Positions 50,188-59,119 of a stretch of 64,000 bases of DNA are shown here, one piece after another. The DNA is from Rhodopirellula halodulae (lineage in GTDB: Bacteria; Planctomycetota; Planctomycetia; Pirellulales; Pirellulaceae): NCBI RefSeq assembly GCF_020966775.1, contig NZ_JAJKFV010000002.1, positions 372,001-436,000 on the forward strand, in the 5' to 3' direction. The notes under the pieces were generated by a model. It searched no databases. It had not been told where the DNA came from and was given only the letters and a program-made list of their open reading frames with translations. A program made the translations under genes and the position numbers. Position 1 is the first letter of the stretch; each line of letters opens with the position of its first letter.

Positions 50188-52305
50188 ATGGCGACTCAAA
50201 CTCTGCTCGGGCTCGACAACTCGCAACGCAATTTCTGTGAATCGGACGCAAAAAACATCCGTCTGCTTGCACCGGCTGGATGTGGCAAAACACTTTCCTT
50301 AGCGCACCGGTGTCTTCACCTTGCACAAGCCACCGGAAAGTCAAAGACGCGTTTTTTGGTGGTCACGTTCACTGTCGCGGCTCGCGACGAATTTCATTCT
50401 CGTATCCACGAAGACGAAGCGTTCGCAGAACTCAGAGGCGTGGTCGAAGTGTCGACCCTAAACTCGTGGGGGTTTCGTCGTGTGCGGAATGAGGCATTTA
50501 GCCCCAAGCTCGTTACTAGTCGGAACGACTACCATTTCGCGATGCTGAATCAATTGCAACCGATCTGGAAGAAGCACAAAGCGGTTCGAGAAGCGATTGA
50601 GGCAAAGAGGAATACGGCACCGCGGAAAATCATGGACCTAATGGATTCGTTCAAATCCATTGGATTCGATCACCAGCGTGACACAAATCTCGAAAAATTC
50701 CTGCAACGCATAGAGTCGTTTGCTGCCGACGGTTTGCAGAACAAGTGGGAAACGCTGTTGGTTGAATTGGCTCGGCAAGGAGTTATTCCAAAGGTCACAC
50801 AGTATGGTTCCGAAGAGGCTTCAAGATCTCCGAGACTAATTTACGACTCGTTCTTCAAATTTTGGCGATCAGCGACACAGCACCTCGTTGAAAACGACAC
50901 GTTCACACTTGAAGACCAAAAGTATGTCGCATGTTTGGACGAGCAGGCCAAAATCGATGAAGGCAAGCTGTTGTCAGGTGCCGCAAGGTACGACCATCTG
51001 CTGGTCGATGAATTCCAGGACATCAACCCACTGGACTTGGCGCTTCTGCGAGCGATCGCGGATCGCAGTCGTTCGACTATCACGATTGTCGGTGATGATG
51101 ACCAAGCAATCTTTGAGTGGCGAGGCGCAACCCCTAGGTACATCGTCAAGCCGGATCACTATTTCCAGCGAAGGTTCGCAACATTTACGCTCGACACGAA
51201 TTACCGTTCTCCCCGAAACATCGTTGAGATCTCACAGCGAATCATTGCAAACAATGAAAACCGCGTCACCAAGGAGATTTCGTCCAATATGGATGAGGAT
51301 GCTTTCATCGAGGTGGTCACAACGAGCGGACTGCCGGATTCGATGAGCTGTGTCATTGCTGAATGTGAACGAGCTATTGACGCGACGGAAGGCCCCAAGC
51401 GGGTGGCGGTGATTGGACGGAAGAAGAGTCAAATCATTCCGTATCAGTTGTACTTTGCCTCAAACGACATCCCCTTTTGCGCAGCCGAGGACTTGCAGAT
51501 TTTCATGAGCGCTGCGTTTGATCGGCTGATGAAGTTGATCTTGATTAAGTGTAACGCTGATGCGCGGCGAACCACGTCTCAGGTGAACGATGACGTCATG
51601 GCACTGTGCGATCTTGCGAAACGATACCCCTTGAGCAAAGCTGATCGAGCGGCCCTGAGGAGTCATTTAATTACAAGAAAGTCCAAGACGATCAAAGATG
51701 CGATTTCTGCGTTGGCTGCATACACCGGTCAGCTGAAGGGGAAAAACAAGAGCAGTGAAATGAGCCTTCAATTTGCCGAGAAGATCGCTTCTTTTGTTAA
51801 CGCGGATTGCGTGGCAAGTTCCGTGAATGCGCTAGCACATTCGTTTGAAGGACTACAGACCGATCTCGGCAAAGCCGAAGACGATGTTTTTTACGTTGAT
51901 CCGCCGTTCATGCATCTTGCTGAGTATGCAACCCGATATGGCGACGACTACGGCCAGTTCATCGACGACATCGAATCAGCCAAAGAGAAGTTAGCGTACC
52001 TGCCGCCGGTGACCGATCCTAAGGAGTTGGATCCGATGCACGAGGAATGGAGACGCCCTATCCACTTGATGACCGCGCCTAGGGCGAAAGGCAAAGAGTT
52101 TGATACGGTAATTTTGCTCGACGTGAACGAAGGAATCTGGCCAAACAAGAATGCTGCTACCGAAGCCGAACTGGAAGCCGAGCGACGGGTGTTTTACGTT
52201 GCTTTCACCCGCGTTAAGGAGCGATTGCTGTTACTAGTCAATGAAAGGATTGGAAAGTCAAAAGTTGAGCCATCACGATATCTGAAGGAAGCGGGCCTAG
52301 TTTAG
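50188..52305 (+). CDS. UvrD/Rep-like superfamily 1 helicase (cargo)
   Basis: 705 residues from ATG 50188. Motifs in order: Walker A APAGCGKT, VDEFQDINP (II), VGDDDQAIFEWRGA (III), DTNYRSPRNI (IV), FDTVILLDVNEGIWPN (V) and RRVFYVAFTRVKERLLL (VI). A complete 3'-5' DNA helicase by motif. It ends the four-gene insert. With HEPN and unknown proteins it looks like a defence or anti-phage module, by analogy. Confidence 0.85.
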   Translation: MATQTLLGLDNSQRNFCESDAKNIRLLAPAGCGKTLSLAHRCLHLAQATGKSKTRFLVVTFTVAARDEFHSRIHEDEAFAELRGVVEVSTLNSWGFRRVRNEAFSPKLVTSRNDYHFAMLNQLQPIWKKHKAVREAIEAKRNTAPRKIMDLMDSFKSIGFDHQRDTNLEKFLQRIESFAADGLQNKWETLLVELARQGVIPKVTQYGSEEASRSPRLIYDSFFKFWRSATQHLVENDTFTLEDQKYVACLDEQAKIDEGKLLSGAARYDHLLVDEFQDINPLDLALLRAIADRSRSTITIVGDDDQAIFEWRGATPRYIVKPDHYFQRRFATFTLDTNYRSPRNIVEISQRIIANNENRVTKEISSNMDEDAFIEVVTTSGLPDSMSCVIAECERAIDATEGPKRVAVIGRKKSQIIPYQLYFASNDIPFCAAEDLQIFMSAAFDRLMKLILIKCNADARRTTSQVNDDVMALCDLAKRYPLSKADRAALRSHLITRKSKTIKDAISALAAYTGQLKGKNKSSEMSLQFAEKIASFVNADCVASSVNALAHSFEGLQTDLGKAEDDVFYVDPPFMHLAEYATRYGDDYGQFIDDIESAKEKLAYLPPVTDPKELDPMHEEWRRPIHLMTAPRAKGKEFDTVILLDVNEGIWPNKNAATEAELEAERRVFYVAFTRVKERLLLLVNERIGKSKVEPSRYLKEAGLV

Positions 52306-52720
52306 ATGCAGCGGCAACGGTGAATAGATTTGCTAGTTGCGTTCGGTAACCCATCGAAGAATAGATCTCGGTGACCAATATCAACAGGCAAATACGGGAC
52401 ACGTCCGCTTTGCTACGCGGACTTTGGCCGAAGCCGTGAAACTCAATTGCGAGGTTCGCTTGGTCACGCCTACTTTGTCGAGGAACGATTCGCCCAGCCG
52501 GAACCCGACCTGCAGCCCTCTTGTAGTAGAAAGTTCTTGATTCGGTTGGTGGCGTCTGTCTTCTCCACCAACGTAGGAACCGTCGTTGCAGTGATGACGG
52601 CCGGCGAAAATGTTGCGGCAACGGATGCTCACATGGTCCATTCCTGCTCAGGCTCGGCACCGGTTACGGCCTGCAAATCCCTTAAGTTTATGTTTTGTAG
52701 CATGTTTTTTTTCCTGTGAC
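52306..52720. other. Spacer after the helicase gene, nothing recognised
   Basis: About 415 bases between the helicase stop and the terminase stop. Only short overlapping ORFs with no family-like features. It may hold remains of the insertion event. Confidence 0.5.
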
Positions 52721-54988
52721 TCAGCTGCGTTTGCGATGCTGCATTTCTCTAAAACTAACACGATTTCTTCTAGATGCTCGTTCCATGTCCGTACCGAACA
52801 GCAGCGCACCTTGCATGGAAGCAGCGACAGCAGAGCCGACGAGGCAGTCGAGCCAGTGGTTGTCGGGTTGCTCGGGGCGGGATTTCCATTCGTCAACGGT
52901 TCGGCCGCGGCCTTCGGTTCGGACGTAGTACTCAGCGGTGACTTGCTCGGCGAACATTCGGTGTTGATCAGCGCGATCGCCGAAGATGGAAAGGCAGCCT
53001 CGGTCGCCCATGGCAACGGCAAGCCTCGCGTGCGTGAAGGACTTCCACCAATTCGTGTCGTAGATCACGTGGCGAATGGCGCGTTTGCCATGGATGGTTG
53101 GGACTCGCCAGTTCAGTCCAACGCGATCACCCGGCCGGCGTTTGTATTCGCTGAAGGGGTTGGACGACGCGCCGACGAACCGGCCATGCGAAGGTAGCAG
53201 GATCGAGGCGTGGGGACTTTGCCTGCAGAATTGATAGACGACGTTGGTCGAGTGCCCCCAGTTGGCGTCGATTAGGCATCGACCGATCTTCATCGCCGCA
53301 CCGTCGTCACGTTGCCACTCGCGGCCGAGGAGCTCGCTCGTTAATGCCTCGAGGCCGGCATAGATACTGCCTTCGAGTCCGGTTCCCTCAGCGGCGGTAG
53401 CCAATGTGTGCCGAGCGTCGCGGAGCGTGAAGTAGGTTCGTTGTTGATCGGGGTAGGTACCATAGTCGACAACGTAGCCGGTGAAATCGTCCTCCCAGGC
53501 GGCGACGACGTAGAAAAGTAGCTTGCCTTGGACGTCGATGAATGCGGTCAAATGATTGCCGGCGATCGGGACTCGATGACGAGGCAGGTTGTTAATCTTG
53601 GCAGCGACTTGGTCGGCGGTCAGTTGATCGGCACCGACGGTTTCTTCCGGCAGCGGTTCGTTTTGGTATTCGGCGAAGAAGGCGGCTTCGTCCTGAAGCT
53701 TCAAGTTCATCGCATGTTGGATCGCTGATAGTTCATCGTGGTTGAAGCGTTCCTTCCACGAGACATCCGCGCCGGCATCCATCGCCTGACGGTTTTGGCG
53801 ATAGAACTCGGTGCCGGCGGCTCCACCATCGCCGGACCGCAATCCTTCCGCGCGGACCTCCGCGTAGCGTTGCCAGAGCGTTTCGTTGGTTGGAAACGCG
53901 TTGACCATGCGAGTCCGTTCTCCGTTCCATTCCGGATGCAGGTCGCGGCTGAGTATGTTGTCGGCCATGTCTCCGGGTCGAATCACCGTGCAGGGCATGA
54001 TGCCTGAGATCTTCTTGCCGGGGCCGGCCAGTCCGAGGACCGCGCCTGCGAGGATGGCTTCGCGATTGGCGCATTGGGATAGCGATCGAGCGGACTCGTC
54101 GGTTTGTGGGTCATCCAGGACTACGAGCGACGGCCGGACCGTTTTCCCGTCGGGGCGTTTGAACTTCATGCCGCGGATGCGACCGGTCAGGCCAGCAACC
54201 TTGATGATCGCGCCGCTGGCTTTACTGCTGGCGATGGTTGGCAAGACGATTTCCTTCGCCGTCCATCCAATTTGTGTTCGCTTGCCTTCGAATAGCTGGC
54301 CATTGGCGCGATTAGCAATTCCGTCGAGGGCTTGGATTGGGAAACAGACCTCGGGATAGTCGGCGGCAAGCAGATCGTTGCTATCGAGTTCGGTTTTGAT
54401 CGAGTCGAGCATGTCGCAGGCGTGGCCTTCGTCGCTACCGATCAAACAAACGAAGTCTCGATAACCGTTCAGCACCGCCCAAATGCAAGCGACTTCTGCG
54501 AGTGAGCTCTTGCCGGAGCCACGAGCCATGGCGAGCGAGAAGAGACCGCCGCGGATGACGGCTTCTTCGATTTTGTTGATCACCTTCAAGTGGTCCGGCG
54601 ACCATTCGAGATGAAACGTCAACCGGAAGTACGCTTCGCAGAACGCTCGGAATGAACCGGCAGCCATCGCTTTGCGTTCAGGATTCTCGACCGCCGGCAA
54701 TTCTCCGATGTCGCGACCGGCGAGAGCGATGGCGGCGTTTCGCGCGCGGGCACTCTCTTTGAGCTTTGCGTACGGATCGACATCGGAAACCGGTTTCGGT
54801 GTGTGTCGTTTCTCATGCAGCCAATCGGCGTACGCTAGCAGGTCAACGTGCCGGCCGTCTCCAATGCGATTGCCTGCTTCGACTCGGTGCCGATGCAACT
54901 GCCGTTCGTTGATCACGGTGCCGAGGGGCGTCGAGTTGAGTAGCCGACAGCACTCGCTCGGTTTCAGTTTGCGTGGGTCATTCGCCAC
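52721..54988 (-). CDS. Phage terminase large subunit (GpA-like)
   Basis: 755 residues. An N-terminal HTH-like part is followed by Walker A ARGSGKS, Walker B SLVVLDDPQ and a late nuclease region (FIDVQGKLLFYVVAAW, CLIDANWGH). GpA-type terminases package DNA into proheads. Its 3' end also exists as a separate diverged fragment at 48045-48317, on the other side of the cargo. Confidence 0.9.
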   Translation of the reverse strand: MANDPRKLKPSECCRLLNSTPLGTVINERQLHRHRVEAGNRIGDGRHVDLLAYADWLHEKRHTPKPVSDVDPYAKLKESARARNAAIALAGRDIGELPAVENPERKAMAAGSFRAFCEAYFRLTFHLEWSPDHLKVINKIEEAVIRGGLFSLAMARGSGKSSLAEVACIWAVLNGYRDFVCLIGSDEGHACDMLDSIKTELDSNDLLAADYPEVCFPIQALDGIANRANGQLFEGKRTQIGWTAKEIVLPTIASSKASGAIIKVAGLTGRIRGMKFKRPDGKTVRPSLVVLDDPQTDESARSLSQCANREAILAGAVLGLAGPGKKISGIMPCTVIRPGDMADNILSRDLHPEWNGERTRMVNAFPTNETLWQRYAEVRAEGLRSGDGGAAGTEFYRQNRQAMDAGADVSWKERFNHDELSAIQHAMNLKLQDEAAFFAEYQNEPLPEETVGADQLTADQVAAKINNLPRHRVPIAGNHLTAFIDVQGKLLFYVVAAWEDDFTGYVVDYGTYPDQQRTYFTLRDARHTLATAAEGTGLEGSIYAGLEALTSELLGREWQRDDGAAMKIGRCLIDANWGHSTNVVYQFCRQSPHASILLPSHGRFVGASSNPFSEYKRRPGDRVGLNWRVPTIHGKRAIRHVIYDTNWWKSFTHARLAVAMGDRGCLSIFGDRADQHRMFAEQVTAEYYVRTEGRGRTVDEWKSRPEQPDNHWLDCLVGSAVAASMQGALLFGTDMERASRRNRVSFREMQHRKRS

Positions 54989-55184
54989 GGCCGGCCTCCT
55001 TCAACATCCATGCGGTGTAGGTCAACAAGTTCAAGCGGCCGGCGGCGGTCGTCGGCGAGCCGTCCTCGATGTCGGCTTCAATTTCGGCCACGGGAACCTT
55101 TCGCCTGCGCAACTTGGAGAACAGCGCGGCCGTTTGTTCGGCGGTCATCGCATTCGGGTTCAGTTCTTCGTGGCTGCCTTCCAT
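54978..55184 (-). CDS. Small terminase-like phage protein
   Basis: 68 residues from ATG 55184. Helical (MTAEQTAALFSKLRRRKVPV, GRLNLLTYTAWMLKE), overlapping the large terminase gene by 11 bases. Position suggests the DNA-recognition subunit or an accessory. A short ORF with little else to go on. Confidence 0.55.
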   Translation of the reverse strand: MEGSHEELNPNAMTAEQTAALFSKLRRRKVPVAEIEADIEDGSPTTAAGRLNLLTYTAWMLKEAGRGE

Positions 55185-55324
55185 GGCGGGCTCCGTGGGT
55201 TGAATAGCGACTGCGCCAACAAGTTCGCGACTGTCGCGAGCATGTGCATGTTTGCGGTCAGTGGCCGCATGTTTTCGGCGGCGATGTGGGGCCAAAACTG
55301 GCCGCCTGTGGGCAAGAAAAGAAA

Positions 55325-55400
55325 GCTGCAGATTACTGGAACATTACTTTCGAACTTCGCTTGAGGTGTCTCAAAACGCATGGCTCATGTGTGTCAACGC
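55325..55400 (+). promoter_or_regulatory. Conserved leader element, copy 1
   Basis: Core CGCTTG...AAAACGCATGGCTCATGTG. ACGCATG-GCT-CATGTGT folds into a 7-bp hairpin with one G-U. About 35 bases later CGGAGACACAAAC leads into the amidoligase start. Same element as at 56478, 57275, 57645 and 59004. Confidence 0.75.
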
Positions 55401-55433
55401 AAAACGAATTCCATGCTTTTCGGAGACACAAAC

Positions 55434-56291
55434 TTGCACGCCAACGACATCGCCTTCGGTATCGAAATCGAAACCCACATGCCCGGAAACGACCGCACGC
55501 CGATCGGCGGTTATCACAACGGCCTTCCGGTTTCCTGGCTGCCGGCGGGTTGGAAAGCCGAACGCGACGGCAGCATCCGCACGCCGGCCGGCCGCAAACC
55601 TTGCGAGTTTGTTTCACCGGTCCTTCGCGGACGCGAGGGTTTGGAAAACGTCGGGACCGCGGTCGACGCGATCAAAGAACGCGGGGCGCGGGTCAACGAA
55701 TCTTGCGGGCTGCACATCACCATTTCTTGGAACGGCGACGCGGCGGCCTTGGCCCGACTGATTTCCCTGATCGCCAACCATGAAAAGGCCATCTACGCAT
55801 CGACCGGAACACGACGCCGCGAACGAAACCAATGGGCGAAGCAAATCAAAACCTACGGCAACAAGGACGCAGCAAAGACACGATGCGAACGAGACCGCTA
55901 CCACCTCTTGAACCTGACACACTTGGCCCGCGGCCGGCAACGGATTGAGATTCGGGCCTTCGCCGGAACGCTCAACAAAACCAAATTGATCGGCTACATC
56001 CAAATGATTTTGGGCTTGGCTGAACTCGCCTTGAACCAAAAACGATGTGCGGGCTGGGACTACGCCAAGAAGCCGGGAACGAAATCTTGCTGGGACCGAC
56101 CTGACGCCGGCCACGGGGAAACGGAATTGAACCGGCTCTTCTACCGGCTGGGTTGGACCAAGGGTTGGTACAAGGGAGACCTTCGCAACAAGCGATTCGG
56201 TGAACTGACCGCCGGCGAAAACGGATGCGACTTTCGCCCGGTCAAAAAGAAGCTTCTCGACTTGGCCCGCAAATACGACCAGGCAATCTGA
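55434..56291 (+). CDS. Amidoligase-family protein (COOH-NH2 ligase-like)
   Basis: 285 residues. FGIEIETHMPG, DGSIRTPAGRKPCEFVSP, ESCGLHITIS and RIEIRAFAGTLN match the amidoligase family, related to glutamine synthetase and gamma-glutamylcysteine ligase. They make amide bonds between peptides or with amines. Start TTG at 55434 is chosen because it directly follows the CGGAGACACAAAC leader; an ATG at 55413 lies ahead of that ribosome site. Substrate unknown. Confidence 0.78.
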   Translation: MHANDIAFGIEIETHMPGNDRTPIGGYHNGLPVSWLPAGWKAERDGSIRTPAGRKPCEFVSPVLRGREGLENVGTAVDAIKERGARVNESCGLHITISWNGDAAALARLISLIANHEKAIYASTGTRRRERNQWAKQIKTYGNKDAAKTRCERDRYHLLNLTHLARGRQRIEIRAFAGTLNKTKLIGYIQMILGLAELALNQKRCAGWDYAKKPGTKSCWDRPDAGHGETELNRLFYRLGWTKGWYKGDLRNKRFGELTAGENGCDFRPVKKKLLDLARKYDQAI

Positions 56292-56477
56292 TTGCCAGAC
56301 AACACTCGCACGCCAAACGCCACGAATTACCCCCGCGGCGTTTCTTTGTTTTGTGGCGGCAACACTCGCCGTTTGTGGGCGATGTCGGGTAGGTCAAACG
56401 TAGGTGGCCATCAATATCGCCGACGTGACTGGGGCGGTTTATGGGCGATGTCGGCGGACCGCTGAAACATGGAAAAA

Positions 56478-56540
56478 CCCTGCGAATTAGTGGCTGGATT
56501 CGCTTGCTGTGTTCGGGAACGCATGGCTCATGTGTGTCAT
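56478..56540 (+). promoter_or_regulatory. Conserved leader element, copy 2
   Basis: CGCTTGCTGTGTT, then GGGAACGCATGGCTCATGTG. Same hairpin. Precedes the gene at 56581 with CGGAGAAACAAAC as ribosome site. Confidence 0.75.
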
Positions 56541-56580
56541 CGGAAGACAGTTTTTCATTCACCCAAACGGAGAAACAAAC

Positions 56581-56856
56581 ATGACCCTTGGCGAATTGAT
56601 CGGATTGCTTGAAGAGTATCGCGACGAGCACGGCGAAGACTGCGAAGTGCGTTTGATGACGCAACAGAACTGGCCCTTTGAAAACCTCATCGCTGGCGTC
56701 ACGAGCGGCGCGGAGATGAACGAAGCGGAGCATGACGACCCGCACGAATTTGCGGACGACCAGGACGTCGCCGAAGACGCGATGGTCTACATCGTCGAAG
56801 GCGGGCAGCTTTGCTATGGCAGCAAACGGGCATGGGAAACCTGCCGCGATTGCTAA
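56581..56856 (+). CDS. Acidic small phage protein
   Basis: 91 residues, strongly acidic (NEAEHDDPHEFADDQDVAEDA). Opens with TLGELIGLLEEYRDEHGED, a helix-rich start common in phage proteins that bind nucleoid or enzyme targets. Function unknown. Preceded by leader copy 2 and followed by a terminator. Confidence 0.65.
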   Translation: MTLGELIGLLEEYRDEHGEDCEVRLMTQQNWPFENLIAGVTSGAEMNEAEHDDPHEFADDQDVAEDAMVYIVEGGQLCYGSKRAWETCRDC

Positions 56857-56870
56857 ACGCGAACCAACAT

Positions 56871-56904
56871 GCCGGCGGCGAGAAAGATCGCCGCCGGCCT
56901 TTCT
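56871..56904 (+). terminator. Rho-independent terminator
   Basis: GCCGGCGGCGA pairs with TCGCCGCCGGC, followed by CTTTCT. Ends the acidic small-protein transcript. Confidence 0.85.
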
Positions 56905-56916
56905 ATTCAACAACAC

Positions 56917-57138
56917 ATGAATGAACCAATGAAGAACCGAGAGAAGATTGAAGACGCGTACGCGGCTGCGCACATTCGAGCTTTGACCTTGTTGGAAAAA
57001 CTACACGAAACGGTCGAGGACTTGCCAGCGACGGGAAACGACGAACACCCGATTGATTGGGGCCACGTCGGCTCCTTGAATTATCTTTGTGAACAACTGG
57101 CAGAATTGAAAAAGCACTTCGCGTCGGATGAAGACTGA
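56917..57138 (+). CDS. Small helical phage protein, family member 1
   Basis: 73 residues from ATG 56917. Two helices (AHIRALTLLEKLHETVEDLP, LNYLCEQLAELKKHF) resemble those of the proteins at 57380 and 59302. Unknown function. Terminator follows. Confidence 0.62.
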   Translation: MNEPMKNREKIEDAYAAAHIRALTLLEKLHETVEDLPATGNDEHPIDWGHVGSLNYLCEQLAELKKHFASDED

Positions 57139-57162
57139 TCGGCAGACGCTTCCTTGCCCAAC

Positions 57163-57200
57163 ACGCCGCGACGTTCGCAACCTGTCGCGGCGTTTTCTTG
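57163..57200 (+). terminator. Rho-independent terminator
   Basis: ACGCCGCGAC pairs with GTCGCGGCGT, followed by TTTCTTGTTT. Confidence 0.87.
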
Positions 57201-57274
57201 TTTGCGGGTTCTTTGCCGCATGCCCATAGAACGGCGTCTCGGCCGAACGTCGCTGACCAACCCAAAGCTGCAAA

Positions 57275-57340
57275 AAGACTGCAGATTCCTTCCGGACTTC
57301 GCTTGCTGTGTTTGAAAACGCATGGCTCATGTGTGTCACC
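57275..57340 (+). promoter_or_regulatory. Conserved leader element, copy 3
   Basis: AAAGACTGCAGATTCCTTCC, then CGCTTGCTGTGTT and ACGCATGGCTCATGTGTG. Closest to the consensus. Precedes the gene at 57380, ribosome site CGGAGACAGACAC. Confidence 0.78.
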
Positions 57341-57379
57341 GAAACGGTTTTCACGCTTCCCGCCTACGGAGACAGACAC

Positions 57380-57598
57380 ATGGCCAACGCAACTGCCCGC
57401 CCAACTTCCGCAGACCTTCTTTACCTGCACACGCAAACGCTCGAACTGATCGAGGATTTGCACGCAGCGGTCAAAGACATACCGCTTGCCGCGGCGTCTG
57501 ACAACGCCAACTTCGAACGAGTCTTTGGTGAACTCGATGACCTGCACGACACCATCGACGGGCTGGCCGCAAAACTTCGCCGCAACACGGCCGAGTGA
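57380..57598 (+). CDS. Small helical phage protein, family member 2
   Basis: 72 residues from ATG 57380 behind leader copy 3. Helices TLELIEDLHAAVKDIP and GELDDLHDTIDGLAAKLRR align by eye with those of the protein at 56917. Unknown function. Confidence 0.65.
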   Translation: MANATARPTSADLLYLHTQTLELIEDLHAAVKDIPLAAASDNANFERVFGELDDLHDTIDGLAAKLRRNTAE

Positions 57599-57644
57599 TT
57601 TCGCCCTAGTAACGGCATTCTTCGCAGTCTTTGAAGAACCTTTC

Positions 57645-57715
57645 AAAAGACTGCGAATTGCTGCCGGACTTCGCTTGATGTGCTGCGAAACGCATGGCTC
57701 ATGTGTGTTAACGCC
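57645..57715 (+). promoter_or_regulatory. Conserved leader element, copy 4
   Basis: AAAAGACTGCGAATTGCTGC, then CGCTTGATGTGCTGCG and ACGCATGGCTCATGTGTG. Hairpin kept. Precedes the gene at 57761. Confidence 0.77.
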
Positions 57716-57760
57716 GACGGGGCGAACCAAGAACTACGACCTTCCTACCGGAGACGAACC

Positions 57761-58003
57761 ATGGCCAAAGAAAACAAGACCGCCGACCTTCGCAGCGCAA
57801 TGCAACAACTCGACCCGACGACCTACCAAGAGATTCGCGAAAGCTACTACCGCATCGCCGACAACCTGAAGCCGCTGGCCGACGCTTTGGAAAAGGCCGA
57901 CGCGGACCAAGGCGGCCACGCCGGACCGCTGCTCGACGAGCACTTTCTCTTCCTCCAAATGTACGACCTGCTTCGCAAGAGCAACCTTGGCGGGGTCGTG
58001 TGA
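57761..58003 (+). CDS. Small phage protein of unknown function
   Basis: 80 residues behind leader copy 4 and the CCGGAGACGAACC ribosome site. Helical, mixed charge (YQEIRESYYRIADNLKPLAD, LDEHFLFLQMYDLLRK). Not recognised. Confidence 0.62.
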   Translation: MAKENKTADLRSAMQQLDPTTYQEIRESYYRIADNLKPLADALEKADADQGGHAGPLLDEHFLFLQMYDLLRKSNLGGVV

Positions 58004-58120
58004 ACCGAAAGCCGAAACGCCGGCCTCTTTCCTCGAATGAATTGGGCCGGCGTCGTCGCGGGTGGTTCCCGCGGCCTGACGATGGCAGCCAACCATGAAC
58101 ACAATTTGGGAGACGCAAAC

Positions 58121-58606
58121 ATGAAAAAGGCAGATGTAAAGATCGGCGGCGAGTACTACGCCAAGGTGACGAACAAGAAGGTCGTTGTGCGGATCGACGC
58201 GGAGAACGCCTCGGGCGGTTGGGACGCAACCAACCTTACGACAAACAAGAAGGTCCGCATCAAGACGGCCGGCCGGTTGCAAGGACTGGCGCGGACGACC
58301 GAGTCGACTGCAGAGCCCGCCGCGCGAGCAAAGAAGCGAGTAACCAAGAAGAAGTCCGATACCAACACCGCCGGCGAGAAAAAGCTTTCCTGTGTGAAAG
58401 CCGCTTTGCAGGTTTTGGAATCCGCCGGCGAACCCATGAACACGCAGGAGATGATCGTCGCGATGGTCGACCAGAATCTTTGGGAAAGCCCCGGCGGAAA
58501 GACGCCGCACGCCACGCTGTACTCGGCGATTCTTCGCGACTTGGCCAAGGGCGAAGAAAGCCGATTCGTCAAGACCGAGCGTGGCCGGTTCACGGTGCGA
58601 AGCTAA
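58121..58606 (+). CDS. HARE-HTH domain phage protein
   Basis: 161 residues from ATG 58121 with GGGAGACGCAAAC before it. An N-terminal beta module (GGEYYAKVTNKKVVVRID) and a Lys/Ala-rich linker lead to a C-terminal HARE-HTH (KAALQVLESAGEPMNTQEM, KTPHATLYSAILRDL). This winged helix is found in chromatin and restriction proteins and is thought to read modified DNA. No leader hairpin here, only its ribosome site. Confidence 0.78.
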   Translation: MKKADVKIGGEYYAKVTNKKVVVRIDAENASGGWDATNLTTNKKVRIKTAGRLQGLARTTESTAEPAARAKKRVTKKKSDTNTAGEKKLSCVKAALQVLESAGEPMNTQEMIVAMVDQNLWESPGGKTPHATLYSAILRDLAKGEESRFVKTERGRFTVRS

Positions 58607-58624
58607 ACGAAAGGGAGCGATTTG

Positions 58625-58858
58625 ATGCAAAAGCACTTCTATGATTTGCGAGAGGTCGAAGACTTGGCCGACGGTGAGCAAGCATTGCCCGAGCCCGGCG
58701 TCGCGTATGCCTTGCGGACGATTGAGAACAGCACGGTGGATACGGAGGTTGAATGTGTCTTTCGTGATGGCGAAACCTTGTTCGCCCGAACGGCCGCCGG
58801 TGAAACGTATCCGGTGACCGGCGAGGGCTCGTACGTTTTGGTACCGCGCGGCTTGTAA
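58625..58858 (+). CDS. Small phage protein of unknown function
   Basis: 77 residues; beta-rich (ECVFRDGETLFARTAAGETY). Co-transcribed with the HARE-HTH gene (18-base gap) and followed by a terminator. Not recognised. Confidence 0.58.
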   Translation: MQKHFYDLREVEDLADGEQALPEPGVAYALRTIENSTVDTEVECVFRDGETLFARTAAGETYPVTGEGSYVLVPRGL

Positions 58859-58897
58859 CCGCCAGCATTTCACCCCTCGGCGAACACTTCGCCACAC

Positions 58898-58932
58898 ACG
58901 CCCGACGTTGGCCACGGTCGGGCGTTTTTTCG
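58898..58932 (+). terminator. Rho-independent terminator
   Basis: ACGCCCGAC pairs with GTCGGGCGT, followed by TTTTT. Confidence 0.88.
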
Positions 58933-59003
58933 TGGGTCGGCTACTTGGTCCGCGACTTCACGAGCCCACACGCGGCAACGACGGCCGCGATTTCTTGAAG
59001 CCG

Positions 59004-59085
59004 AAAAACATGGCGAATCTCTCCGCCTGTTTTCCAATGTTCGCTTGCTGTGTTGGCGAACGCATGGCTCATGTGTGTTAACGCA
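59004..59085 (+). promoter_or_regulatory. Conserved leader element, copy 5
   Basis: CGCTTGCTGTGTTGGCGAAC, then ACGCATGGCTCATGTGTG. The stretch before it is less conserved. Precedes the gene at 59120 (ribosome site CGGAGAACCAA). Confidence 0.75.
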
Positions 59086-59119
59086 AACGCCATCTCTTTC
59101 TACGAACACGGAGAACCAA

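Noticed and set aside
52238-52660. 140-codon minus-strand ORF behind the helicase gene
   Set aside because: No ribosome site or family features, overlaps the helicase end, composition like non-coding DNA.
56903-57730. 275-codon minus-strand ORF with repeated THEPCV
   Set aside because: The repeated peptide is the reverse translation of the conserved leader element, not a protein repeat.
57734-58915. 393-codon minus-strand ORF opposite the HARE-HTH and neighbouring genes
   Set aside because: Lies antisense to several small genes that have ribosome sites and family motifs.
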